Part shown: piece after piece, positions 15,877-24,528 of the stretch
How the letters are laid out: the number at the start of each line of letters is the position of its first letter
Position numbering within the stretch: the stretch's first letter is position 1
Assembly: GCA_913041665.1 (NCBI GenBank)
Contig: CAJWKT010000008.1
Span: forward strand, 1-38,775
Source: an uncultured Gammaproteobacteria bacterium
GTDB taxonomy: Bacteria > Pseudomonadota > Gammaproteobacteria > Steroidobacterales > Rariloculaceae
Direction of reading: 5' to 3'
DNA length: 38,775 nt
Notes under the pieces: model-generated
What the model was told of the DNA's origin: nothing
The model's database searches: none
What the model saw: only the letters and a program-made list of their open reading frames with translations
Made by a program: the position numbers and the translations under genes

Positions 15877-16507
15877 GCTATATAAGTATCAGGTCTACAA
15901 AGAATGGATCCTTGCCCTGTCCTTAGTCCTTGTTTGGGCTCCAGGGGTTCTATTTGCCCAGGAGACCATCGTTGTAGTGGGCGATTCATTGTCGAGTGGC
16001 TACGGCGTACCCGTTGAAAAATCATGGGTTGCGGCCCTGGCGGACCGCCTTAGGGCAGAAGGGTACGGTTATCAGGTGATCAATGCCAGCATCCCAGGAG
16101 ATACTAGTGCGGGTGGACTGGCGCGCTTACCACCGTTGTTGGAACAACATCGCCCTCGTATTCTGATTATTGAGCTGGGCGGCAACGATGGCTTGCGCGG
16201 GCAGCCTGTGGCGAGACTGCGTGATAATCTTGCTGCCATGATTGATTTGTCCCGCGAGGTTGGGGCTACTGTAATACTTGCAGGGATGCAAATCCCTCCT
16301 AATTATGGGGAAACTTATACTCGCGCTTTCTCGGGAATATATCCTGATTTAGCACAGGAATTTGATATTCAATTGGTAGATTTTTTATTAGATGGCGTTG
16401 CGCTCGACCCGACTCGGATGCAGAGTGACGGGATTCATCCCAACATTGAAGGCCATCAGGGCATTTTAGAGAATGTCTGGGCCGTAATTGCGGAGCAGCT
16501 TGAGTGA
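15875..16507 (+). CDS. tesA: Multifunctional esterase/thioesterase/lysophospholipase TesA
   Basis: A periplasmic GDSL (SGNH) hydrolase acting on acyl-CoA thioesters, lysophospholipids and esters. A signal peptide (K9, then hydrophobic residues 11-24, then LFA-QE) should be cut after A28, which puts the nucleophile S38 of GDSLS at mature position 10, as in E. coli TesA. The other SGNH residues are the glycine before N104 in GGND and D185/H188 in DGIHPN. The ATG at 15875 is the only start that gives an intact signal peptide without running far into ybbA. It overlaps the ybbA ATG on the other strand. A weak AGGA lies about 15 bases upstream. fadD begins one base after the stop. Confidence 0.94.
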   Translation: MLYKYQVYKEWILALSLVLVWAPGVLFAQETIVVVGDSLSSGYGVPVEKSWVAALADRLRAEGYGYQVINASIPGDTSAGGLARLPPLLEQHRPRILIIELGGNDGLRGQPVARLRDNLAAMIDLSREVGATVILAGMQIPPNYGETYTRAFSGIYPDLAQEFDIQLVDFLLDGVALDPTRMQSDGIHPNIEGHQGILENVWAVIAEQLE

Positions 16508-16508
16508 T

Positions 16509-18176
16509 ATGTTTGAGAAACCTTGGCTAGACAATTATCCACCAGACATTCCAGCAGAGATTAATCTGACTAAGTATTCTTCTTTGAAGGATCTTCTGGA
16601 ATCGAGTTTTCAGAGATTTGGTGATTTAGAGGCTTTTTCCAACAGAGGTGTGTCTTTAAGTTTTCGGGATTTAGAAGTATTTAGTGGGTACTTCGCTACT
16701 TATTTGCGATCGATTGCAGGTTTGAGTGTCGGTGATCGGGTCGCTGTGATGATGCCCAATGTGCTTCAGTATCCCGTCGTCCTATCTGGGATTTTAAGGG
16801 CGGGATTGGTTGCCGTTAATGTCAATCCACTGTATACAGCCCGCGAATTAAAGCATCAGTTAAGTGATAGCGGTGCGCGAGCGATCATTGTGCTTGAAAA
16901 TTTTGCGAGTACTCTAGAGAAAGTTAGGAATCAGACAGACATTCAAACGGTTATCATATCCGGCTTGGGTGATCATTTCCCACCTGTAAAACGCGCGCTC
17001 ACAAATTTTGTTGTGAGACGAATCAAGAAGCTTGTTCCGAAATGGAACATCCCAGACACGGTTCCCTACCTTCAGGTTCTTCACAGGGGTGCTGAGTCTG
17101 TGTTTGAAGATGTGCCGATCAAACCGGATCAAACCGCATTTCTCCAGTACACCGGGGGGACCACGGGGGTTGCTAAGGGCGCAATCCTGACTCACCGCAA
17201 TATAGTCAGCAATGTGCTCCAGTTGGCGGCTTGGACAAGACCTTTTATTAGTGAAAAAAACGAAGTCGTGATTACAGCGCTACCGCTTTACCATATATTT
17301 TCTCTCACAATTAATTTGTTCGGCTTTGTAGAGTTGGGTGGGTGTAACGTTCTGATCACCAACCCAAGGGACCTGAAAGGTTTCGTCAGAGAGTTAAAAA
17401 AGATAAGACCTTTTTCCTTTATTTCGGGGGTGAATACATTATTCAATGGGTTGTTAAATACTCCGGGTTTTAGCAGCGTGGATTTCAGTCAGCTTAAAGG
17501 GAGCATAGGGGGCGGCATGGCAGTGCAAAGGTCGGTTGCCGAAAAATGGCAAGAGGTTACCGGCAATGTACTAACTCAGGGCTATGGGCTAACTGAGACT
17601 TCCCCAATAGTGACTTCCAATTCGTTGGGTGAATCATCTTTTAACGGGTCAGTTGGGCTCCCAATAACAGCTACGGAGGTGGCGATTTTTGACGATGATG
17701 GACACATGGTAGCTAATGGTGAGATTGGCGAGATATGTGTGCGAGGTCCGCAGGTGATGCCTGGCTATTGGAATCGCCCAGAGGAAACTGCGGCCGCATT
17801 TCTCAACGAAGGATGGTTTTGTACTGGAGATATTGGCCGAATGGACGAAAGAGGCTTTGTATACGTTGAGGATCGTAAAAAGGACTTAATTATCGTGTCT
17901 GGCTTTAATGTGTATCCCAACGAGATTGAAGATGTTGTAGCTAAACACCCCGGCGTTCTCGAAGTAGCTGCAGTCGGTATTGAAGATAGCCATTCTGGTG
18001 AAGTCGTGAAATTATTTGTGGTGAAGAAGGATAAAAATCTGACTGAAAGGCGTCTGATCGAACATTGCAGAGAGAGCCTTACTGCTTATAAGATTCCTAA
18101 GCAAGTAGTGTTTCTCAATGAACTACCGAAAACTAACGTGGGTAAAGTACTTCGCCGCGCACTAAAAGATCAGTGA
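16509..18176 (+). CDS. fadD: Long-chain fatty acid--CoA ligase
   Basis: Activates fatty acids to acyl-CoA with ATP at the inner membrane. It belongs to the ANL adenylating superfamily, about 555 residues (E. coli FadD 561), and matches FadD along its length. The AMP-binding P-loop reads YTGGTTGVAKGA, followed by YGLTETSP, TGDIGRMDERGF, DRKKDLI and SGFNVYPNEIEDV, and the C-terminal catalytic lysine lies in NVGKVLRR. The frame is open from a TTG at 16488, but the ATG at 16509 gives the family N-terminus (MFEKPWLDNYPPD) and starts one base after tesA. The tesA-fadD pairing suggests that fatty acids released in the periplasm are activated on entry. Confidence 0.95.
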   Translation: MFEKPWLDNYPPDIPAEINLTKYSSLKDLLESSFQRFGDLEAFSNRGVSLSFRDLEVFSGYFATYLRSIAGLSVGDRVAVMMPNVLQYPVVLSGILRAGLVAVNVNPLYTARELKHQLSDSGARAIIVLENFASTLEKVRNQTDIQTVIISGLGDHFPPVKRALTNFVVRRIKKLVPKWNIPDTVPYLQVLHRGAESVFEDVPIKPDQTAFLQYTGGTTGVAKGAILTHRNIVSNVLQLAAWTRPFISEKNEVVITALPLYHIFSLTINLFGFVELGGCNVLITNPRDLKGFVRELKKIRPFSFISGVNTLFNGLLNTPGFSSVDFSQLKGSIGGGMAVQRSVAEKWQEVTGNVLTQGYGLTETSPIVTSNSLGESSFNGSVGLPITATEVAIFDDDGHMVANGEIGEICVRGPQVMPGYWNRPEETAAAFLNEGWFCTGDIGRMDERGFVYVEDRKKDLIIVSGFNVYPNEIEDVVAKHPGVLEVAAVGIEDSHSGEVVKLFVVKKDKNLTERRLIEHCRESLTAYKIPKQVVFLNELPKTNVGKVLRRALKDQ

Positions 18177-18225
18177 TAGAAAATAATAGGGAAAGAGTGA
18201 TTGTTTTAGTTGCTCTGATGATGGT

Positions 18226-18966
18226 TTAGGTAATTTTTTGGAGTGTATCAGCAATTTCTTCCTGTATGGTTTCGGCGGCAGCTCGCGGACTAGCTGCATC
18301 GCGTATCGGTCTGCCAACTACAATGTGATCACAACCGTTTTCAAAGGCTTGGCGCACTGTCACAACGCGTTTCTGATCATCTGCTGAACCCTGATTTGAA
18401 GGGCGGATACCGGGTGTCACAATTATTATCTGTTTGCCAAGGGTGGATCGCAGAATAGGAATTTCGAGTCCAGATGAGATCACTCCATCGCAGCCAGACA
18501 TGAGAGCCTGCTTTGCCCTGGATAGGACCAGGGTGCTAACGTCAAAGTTGATGCCCATCTGACGGAGTGCGTCCTGATCTAGGCTAGTTAGAACGGTCAC
18601 TGCCAAAATTTGGAGCCGAGGCCCTTTGTGTTCAGCTGCTGCTTTGAGGATAGATTGGTCCCCATGCACCGTTAAAAAAGATATGTCCAAGTTTGCTAAT
18701 TGACCAACCGCAGCTCCAACGGTGGCGGGTATATCGTAAAATTTTAGATCTGCAAAAATATGCTTATCTTGTTTCCTTAGCCAGGTTAGTAGCTCGAAAT
18801 AGGATCCTGACATCGCTAATTCCAAGCCCAACTTATAAAACTGAACGGAATCGCCGAGTTCCTGCACCAGAGCCTTCGCAGATTCAATGCTGGGAACGTC
18901 CAGAGCCACGATTAATCGCTGATTCACAGGAATAGCTCGCGCGGTTTTAGATGGGGTAGCTAACAC
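18226..18966 (-). CDS. pyrF: Orotidine 5'-phosphate decarboxylase
   Basis: Last step of UMP synthesis, decarboxylating OMP. It is a TIM barrel of 246 residues. The catalytic D-x-K-x2-D array is D73, K75 and D78 in ADLKFYDIP, and the phosphate loop near the C-terminus reads VGRPI. ALDVP marks the first strand. It begins with GTG at 18966. A second in-frame GTG at 18927 would give MNQRLIVALDVP, also a plausible start. It lies 26 bases after dgt in the same direction and converges with fadD, with 49 bases between the stops and no clear terminator. Confidence 0.96.
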   Translation of the reverse strand: MLATPSKTARAIPVNQRLIVALDVPSIESAKALVQELGDSVQFYKLGLELAMSGSYFELLTWLRKQDKHIFADLKFYDIPATVGAAVGQLANLDISFLTVHGDQSILKAAAEHKGPRLQILAVTVLTSLDQDALRQMGINFDVSTLVLSRAKQALMSGCDGVISSGLEIPILRSTLGKQIIIVTPGIRPSNQGSADDQKRVVTVRQAFENGCDHIVVGRPIRDAASPRAAAETIQEEIADTLQKIT

Positions 18967-18992
18967 ATTTTTATATTAACAAAGGAGTTGGT

Positions 18993-20126
18993 TTAAAGTT
19001 CTTCATAGGTCTGCAATGCAAATCGGTCCGTCATCCCGGCTATATAATCGGCTACAATCCTCGCCCCCCCAGCAATGCCTGTTTCCTTGTGACTTTGGCG
19101 AGCAAGTTGCGCATGTTCATCAGGCATCCCATCGTATTTTTCTATAAAAGCATCAAAAAGTGCGGTAACAACCTCGGTTGCTTGTTCCGTCATGCGTTGT
19201 ACCCGGGGATGTCGATATAAGGCCTCACTAAGGAAGCGCTTTACCGCTAATTGACCTTCGATAAAAGGCTCGCTGAAACCAATCAGTGGTTTTTCCAGTG
19301 CCCGGACCTCATCAGCGCTACTAGGATCTATTCTGTTGACCATTTGTTGGCTAGTGCTAAGCAAATCTGTGATTGAGACGTTAATCATTCTTCGAACAAT
19401 TTCATGGTTCGTTTGAGTTTTTGAGATATTTGGGTAACTTGATCTCACCCGTTCGAGTTGCTCGCAAAAAAAAGGAATATTTGTGAGCTGCTCCAAATTA
19501 ATTAAGCCTGATCTCAGGCCATCATCTACATCATGGTTGTTATAGGCAATTTCATCGGCAACGTTGGCTAACTGAGCCTCTAGGCTTGGTTGGTGTCTTT
19601 TTATGAAACGCATTCCTAATTTTCCTAGGGTGGCCGCATTTTTAAGTGAGCAGTGTTTCAGTATGCCTTCCCTAGTCTCAAACGTCAGGTTTAAGCCTTT
19701 AAAGTCGACGTACCTATTCTCTAGGACCTCTACTACACGGAGCGATTGTATATTGTGCTCAAACCCACCGTAGTTTTGCATACACGTGTTGAGAGAGTCT
19801 TGACCAGCATGACCGAAAGGAGTGTGCCCCAAATCGTGTGACAGGCTGATCGCCTCAACAAGATCTTCATTTAAGCTCATAGTGCGCGCGATAGTACGTG
19901 CTATCTGGGCAACCTCTAATGAATGAGTTAATCGGGTCCGATAAAGATCTCCTTCGTGATTAACAAACACCTGCGTTTTGTAGACTAAACGCCGGAAAGC
20001 TGCAGAGTGAATTACGCGATCCCTGTCTCTCTGAAACTCACTGCGTCCGGTCGGAGGTGACTCAACGTGTTTACGCCCACGCGTTTGAAGAGGATTGGCA
20101 GCATATTTGGCAAGCAGTTGCTCCAC
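18993..20126 (-). CDS. dgt: Deoxyguanosinetriphosphate triphosphohydrolase-like protein
   Basis: An HD-domain dNTP triphosphohydrolase of 377 residues, releasing tripolyphosphate from dNTPs. The metal-binding residues are H68 (RLTHSLEV), H97 and D98 (SLSHDLGHTPFGHAG) and the distal aspartate in VADEIAYNNHDVDD. The N-terminal motif RDRDRVIHSAAFRRL is typical of the type 2 dGTPase-like group, which is shorter than E. coli Dgt (505 residues). Nucleotide preference is unknown for this subgroup. It starts with GTG at 20126, 16 bases after the aroB stop. A possible role is tuning dNTP pools or limiting phage replication. Confidence 0.92.
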   Translation of the reverse strand: MEQLLAKYAANPLQTRGRKHVESPPTGRSEFQRDRDRVIHSAAFRRLVYKTQVFVNHEGDLYRTRLTHSLEVAQIARTIARTMSLNEDLVEAISLSHDLGHTPFGHAGQDSLNTCMQNYGGFEHNIQSLRVVEVLENRYVDFKGLNLTFETREGILKHCSLKNAATLGKLGMRFIKRHQPSLEAQLANVADEIAYNNHDVDDGLRSGLINLEQLTNIPFFCEQLERVRSSYPNISKTQTNHEIVRRMINVSITDLLSTSQQMVNRIDPSSADEVRALEKPLIGFSEPFIEGQLAVKRFLSEALYRHPRVQRMTEQATEVVTALFDAFIEKYDGMPDEHAQLARQSHKETGIAGGARIVADYIAGMTDRFALQTYEEL

Positions 20127-20142
20127 GTCAGTGTACCGATAT

Positions 20143-21222
20143 TCAGATTATAGTCTTAGCACCAATCACACTTTTCAGTATGGAATCGTTTGGTGCTGCG
20201 GTTATTATCCCTTCGCCGATTTGTTTTAGCAGGATCAGCTTGAGTCCCTCAGTGCCCGCTTTTTTATCTAGTTGCATAAACTCAAGTAGCTTGTCAGGGT
20301 CTAAGTCTTGAAACGCCACTGGGAGATTAGCTCGGAGCAATAAGCTATCTACTCGCTCGCAATCAGCATCACTGATAAAGCCAAGTGCACATGATGTTCT
20401 TGCGGCTATGGACATTCCTATAGATACAGCTTCGCCATGTAACCACTGGTCTAATTGGCCTAGCGATTCCAGAGCATGCCCGAAGGTATGCCCAAAATTA
20501 AGCAGGGCCCGCTGGCCAAGGTCCCGCTCGTCTTCTGAAACGATTGCAGCTTTTAGTTCGCAGCTACGGCGAATAGCAAACGCAAGCGTCTGTGCATCTA
20601 GCGCTAATAGTGCTTCTAGGTGCTCTTCTAGCCACTCAAGAAAACTTTCATCCAGCACTAGTCCATATTTGATTATTTCAGCTATGCCTGCAGAATATTG
20701 CCGGGGTATTAATGTTTTGAGAACACTGATGTCTGTGAATACGCTTATAGGCTGGTGAAATGCACCAACCATGTTTTTTAGATGTGCATGGTTAATGGCT
20801 GTTTTTCCACCTACTGACGAGTCTACTTGTGCTAACAAGGTAGTTGGAATCTGAACGTAGTCAATGCCGCGTTGATAGCAGGCAGCAGCGAATCCCGCAA
20901 TATCACCAATGACTCCTCCGCCCAGCGCTACAACACATGAATCACGATGAAACTCATGATCGATGAGTTTATCGATAATGCTTGAAAAACATGAAAGGGT
21001 TTTATGCTGTTCACCGTCAGAAAGAATTAGAGAATGTTGATCGCGTTTACCGAGAGCCTTTGTCAATAGCTCGAGGTACAGTGGCGCCACTACCTCATTG
21101 GTTATGATCAGGACCTGTCTTGCAGAGATTTCCCTATTTAGAAGAATATCATTTTCCAGCAGCCGCTCTCCGATGTAAATCGGATAACTTCTTTGACTGA
21201 GTCCAACTTCAAGTGTTTCCAT
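20143..21222 (-). CDS. aroB: 3-dehydroquinate synthase
   Basis: Second step of the shikimate pathway, cyclising DAHP to 3-dehydroquinate with NAD and a divalent metal. The NAD-binding motif reads VALGGGVIGDIAGF, and the PTTLLAQVDSSVGGKTAIN segment and the metal-binding GHTFGHALE and HGEAVSIGM histidines are present. The open frame extends upstream to 21321 inside aroK, but the ATG at 21222 gives the family N-terminus (METLEVGLSQRSYPI) and a normal 359 residues. It follows aroK by 23 bases, the usual aroK-aroB order. No strong ribosome site precedes the ATG. Confidence 0.95.
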   Translation of the reverse strand: METLEVGLSQRSYPIYIGERLLENDILLNREISARQVLIITNEVVAPLYLELLTKALGKRDQHSLILSDGEQHKTLSCFSSIIDKLIDHEFHRDSCVVALGGGVIGDIAGFAAACYQRGIDYVQIPTTLLAQVDSSVGGKTAINHAHLKNMVGAFHQPISVFTDISVLKTLIPRQYSAGIAEIIKYGLVLDESFLEWLEEHLEALLALDAQTLAFAIRRSCELKAAIVSEDERDLGQRALLNFGHTFGHALESLGQLDQWLHGEAVSIGMSIAARTSCALGFISDADCERVDSLLLRANLPVAFQDLDPDKLLEFMQLDKKAGTEGLKLILLKQIGEGIITAAPNDSILKSVIGAKTII

Positions 21223-21245
21223 GGAAGAAGATTCGCAGGGCTGTG

Positions 21246-21785
21246 TCACTTTTGCAACGGTATAAGGTTGCGCTCCATTAGGATATTGAGCACGTTTGTG
21301 ACTACAGTGTTCATCCGGCACCCATCAGTATCTACAAATATATCGGCAATTTCTTCGTATAAAGGTTCTCTGATGGTCCGCAAATGCTCCAGTATTTCCT
21401 TAGGGGGTTTGTGCACTAGTAGAGGCCTTGTATGGGTATCTTTGGTGCGCTTAAGTTGTTGATCTACGCTGGTCTTGAGGTAGACTACTGTCCCGTTTTT
21501 AGAAAGTTTTTGGCGATTTTCCTCGTCCATGATCGAACCGCCGCCTGTCGCTAGCACTAATCCCTTTTTCTGAACAAATTCCGCAATAATATTTTTCTCT
21601 CGAGTTCGGAAACCATTTTCGCCTTCTTTCTCAAATATGTACGAAATATCAACGCCCGTGCGCTGCTCAACCTCAGCATCGCTATCAAAAAATCGCAGAC
21701 CCAACTCCTTTGCAAGCCTTTTCCCGACACTACTTTTGCCAGAGCCCATCGGGCCTATTAGAAAAATGTTGAGCTTGTCATACAT
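21246..21785 (-). CDS. aroK: Shikimate kinase
   Basis: Phosphorylates shikimate at the 3-hydroxyl. It is a P-loop kinase of 179 residues. Walker A is GPMGSGKSS (11-19), the shikimate-binding aspartate lies in FFDSDAEVE (about D34-D36), the arginine in GFRTRE (R60), and the glycine-rich ATGGGS at 79-84. RPLL holds the lid arginine. It is the first gene of aroK-aroB-dgt-pyrF and is divergent from mrcA with 27 bases between the starts, so the promoters overlap. Confidence 0.95.
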   Translation of the reverse strand: MYDKLNIFLIGPMGSGKSSVGKRLAKELGLRFFDSDAEVEQRTGVDISYIFEKEGENGFRTREKNIIAEFVQKKGLVLATGGGSIMDEENRQKLSKNGTVVYLKTSVDQQLKRTKDTHTRPLLVHKPPKEILEHLRTIREPLYEEIADIFVDTDGCRMNTVVTNVLNILMERNLIPLQK

Positions 21786-21802
21786 TTTGGAGGTCTAGTC
21801 TC

Positions 21803-21808
21803 TATAAT
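21803..21808 (+). promoter_or_regulatory. Candidate -10 element for mrcA
   Basis: A perfect TATAAT lies in the 27-base gap between the divergent aroK and mrcA starts. No convincing -35 is seen. Transcription would begin at about 21815, downstream of the first possible mrcA ATG (21813), which would favour the ATG at 21849 if this element is used. Confidence 0.4.
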
Positions 21809-21812
21809 CTAT

Positions 21813-24449
21813 ATGCGCATAGCAAGGAGTGTTACCCTACCCTCACCTATGAGACCAATTGTCAGAATCTCGCTGGCCTGTCTCTCAGTCGGGTTGGCTT
21901 GCGTCTTGAGTCTGGCCGCTATCGTTTTTGGTGCCTATTATTTTGTTGAGCCCGGCCTGCCCGGCGCAGAGGAACTTAGGGACGTTCGGCTGAAAATACC
22001 ATTGATTATTTATAGTCGTGATGGGCGGCTTATTGCACAGATTGGCGAGGAGCAACGTACTCCAGCGGCTTATGATGATATTCCGGTGGTCTTAATAAAT
22101 GCGTTGCTAGCAGCTGAGGATGACCGTTTTTTTGATCACCCAGGATTTGATTATCAGGGACTCATCCGAGCCGCTTTAAGCAACTCTCTTAGTGGATCAA
22201 GAAATCAGGGTGGAAGCACGATTACGCAACAGCTTGCACGAATGTATTTTCTTACCCGGGAGAGGACGTTTGTTAGAAAATTTAAAGAGCTTATTTTGGC
22301 AACGCGGATCGAAAGGGAGTTTTCGAAGCAAGAGATACTGGAACTATATCTAAACACCTATTTTTTCGGAAAGAGCGCTTATGGGATTACAGCCGCGGCG
22401 CAGGTTTATTTTGGCAAGGAGCTAAGCGATCTTTCATTGTCCGATGCAGCAATATTAGCTGGGATACCTCGGGCGCCTTCCGTCCTTAATCCAGTGGCGA
22501 ATCCTGACCTAGCAGGCCAACGTCGTAGCTATGTACTCCGACGAATGCGAGAGCTAAATTTTATAACAGACACCGAATATCAGGTTGCCATAGAGGAGCC
22601 AATTTCCGGCAACCGCTTCGGTTTACAGGTTGCATTAAATGCGCCCTACGTCTCTGAATTAGTGCGATCAGAAATGATAGAGCGCTTAGGCTTGGCTGCG
22701 TACACATCCGGGCTAAAAATTACTACGACCATTGATAGTCGACTACAAAATGCTGCTACAGATGCTTTGAGGAGGACCTTAATAGAATACGACGAACGCC
22801 ATGGTTATCGTGGTGTCTTAGCTCATTTAGATATTTCTAGTACAGGCACGGTGGAGGGAGAGTTAACTGGGGTTGAATTTTCTCACGAGAGCTGGAAGGC
22901 ACTACTTTCTGATTACCCAAATTTATCGGGTTTTGAGACTGGACTGGTAGTGAGCACTGATTTCCCAGATGAATTAAAAAAGCATTTTCCGCCCGAAGAA
23001 GTCGAGATAGAGAGTGCTGTGAAGCTGGATGGGGCAGAGGAAATTGGACTGGACAATATTGGTGCGGACCAACTCGAAATAGATCAAAGACCTTTGCTTA
23101 AAGCGACGGTTTATCTCCAAGGAGGTGATCTTGTAGAGGTTGGGCTTGATTCGGTCGAATGGGCAGCCCCTTACATTAACGAAAATGCTGTCGGAGGCCG
23201 ACCGAAGTCAGTAACTGACGTGCTTGAAGTAGGCCATGTTGTCCGATTCCGGAGAACAAAGAACGGCTTGCTTAGGCTGTCGCAAATTCCAGAGGTGCAG
23301 GGGGCAATCGTTGCGATGGACCCTACTGATGGCGGAATTTCTGCAATGGTGGGTGGATTTGATTTTTCCTTGAGTAACTTCAATCGGACGACGCAATCAA
23401 AACGTCAACCAGGTTCATCCTTTAAGCCATTTGTGTATTCCGCAGCCTTGGAGCAAGGGTATACGGCGGCGACGATAGTGAATGATGCTCCGATCGTGAT
23501 TGATGATCCTATGCTCGAGGATACTTGGAAGCCGGAAAATTACTCTGGTAAGTTCAGTGGTGAAACGAGACTTAGGGAAGCGCTTGTTCGGTCACTTAAT
23601 TTGGTATCTGTTCGGGTTATTAGGCAAGCCGGGGTGGGTAACACAGTGCGGCACTTAAGAAAATTTGGTTTCGACGATACGGCGTTGCCTGCTAATTCCA
23701 CACTGGCGCTCGGCTCAGGTGGTGTTGCGCCGGTAGATTTGGCGGCAGGTTATGCCGTCTTCGCGAACGGAGGCTATGCGGTTAACTCTCATCTTATCGA
23801 GCGCATTGAAGATATAGAGGGAAAAATATTGTACGAAACCTCGCACCCGTTCGTTTGTAGGATCTGCGAACCATTGACAGAAGAGCAGGACTTGCAGCTT
23901 ATCCATGATCCGGCGGAACTTTATCCGAAAGGCCGTATCCCAGCGCGCGTCATTAGTGCTCAGAATGCATTTTTGATCAGGGATATGATGGCTGATGTTG
24001 TACGCCGTGGTACGGGGAGACGCGCATATCGAGAGCTCGGCCGGGAGGACTTAGCTGGGAAAACCGGAACATCTAACGAGCGCCGTGATGCTTGGTTTGC
24101 TGGCTTTAATGGGGATTTGGTGGCGGCAGTTTGGGTAGGTTTTGACCAAGAGCGCTCTTTGGGGCAATTGGAAGAAGGGGGGCGTACCGCGTTGCCAATG
24201 TGGAATTATTTTATGGCTGAGGCACTGAAGGGCCTATCGGATCATATGTTAGAGCGTCCCCCTGGAGTAGTAGATGTGCGCATAAACCCAAAAACTGGTT
24301 TGGTTAGCCGAGCTGAGACAGCCATTATTGAACAATTTAGACTCGGACATGTTCCACAAAGGGAAGATGGACCGGCGCTCTTAGCAGATTCTCTGGTAGA
24401 TGCTGGGCGGGAGGAACGGGAAGATACGGCAAAAAAGCCGATCTTCTGA
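21813..24449 (+). CDS. mrcA: Penicillin-binding protein 1A (bifunctional)
   Basis: Inner-membrane peptidoglycan synthase with glycosyltransferase (GT51) and transpeptidase domains. One transmembrane segment lies near residues 19-45. The glycosyltransferase motifs are AEDDRFFDHPGFD and GGSTITQQLAR. An OB-like insertion lies between the domains, as in class A PBP1a. The transpeptidase motifs are the nucleophile in GSSFKPF, SLN in VRSLNLVS, and KTGTS. Length is 878 residues from the ATG at 21813, or 866 from the ATG at 21849. Neither has a well-placed ribosome site: AAGGAG at 21824-21829 is 19 bases from the second. The true start is therefore uncertain. It is adjacent to aroK, as in pseudomonads where ponA lies near aroK-aroB. 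Confidence 0.95.
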   Translation: MRIARSVTLPSPMRPIVRISLACLSVGLACVLSLAAIVFGAYYFVEPGLPGAEELRDVRLKIPLIIYSRDGRLIAQIGEEQRTPAAYDDIPVVLINALLAAEDDRFFDHPGFDYQGLIRAALSNSLSGSRNQGGSTITQQLARMYFLTRERTFVRKFKELILATRIEREFSKQEILELYLNTYFFGKSAYGITAAAQVYFGKELSDLSLSDAAILAGIPRAPSVLNPVANPDLAGQRRSYVLRRMRELNFITDTEYQVAIEEPISGNRFGLQVALNAPYVSELVRSEMIERLGLAAYTSGLKITTTIDSRLQNAATDALRRTLIEYDERHGYRGVLAHLDISSTGTVEGELTGVEFSHESWKALLSDYPNLSGFETGLVVSTDFPDELKKHFPPEEVEIESAVKLDGAEEIGLDNIGADQLEIDQRPLLKATVYLQGGDLVEVGLDSVEWAAPYINENAVGGRPKSVTDVLEVGHVVRFRRTKNGLLRLSQIPEVQGAIVAMDPTDGGISAMVGGFDFSLSNFNRTTQSKRQPGSSFKPFVYSAALEQGYTAATIVNDAPIVIDDPMLEDTWKPENYSGKFSGETRLREALVRSLNLVSVRVIRQAGVGNTVRHLRKFGFDDTALPANSTLALGSGGVAPVDLAAGYAVFANGGYAVNSHLIERIEDIEGKILYETSHPFVCRICEPLTEEQDLQLIHDPAELYPKGRIPARVISAQNAFLIRDMMADVVRRGTGRRAYRELGREDLAGKTGTSNERRDAWFAGFNGDLVAAVWVGFDQERSLGQLEEGGRTALPMWNYFMAEALKGLSDHMLERPPGVVDVRINPKTGLVSRAETAIIEQFRLGHVPQREDGPALLADSLVDAGREEREDTAKKPIF

Positions 24450-24528
24450 CACTGATAAACACGCGTTCCCTAAGTACTACCTATACGAATTGGTATGTTT
24501 TTTCTTTATACACAAACAATTAAAATTT

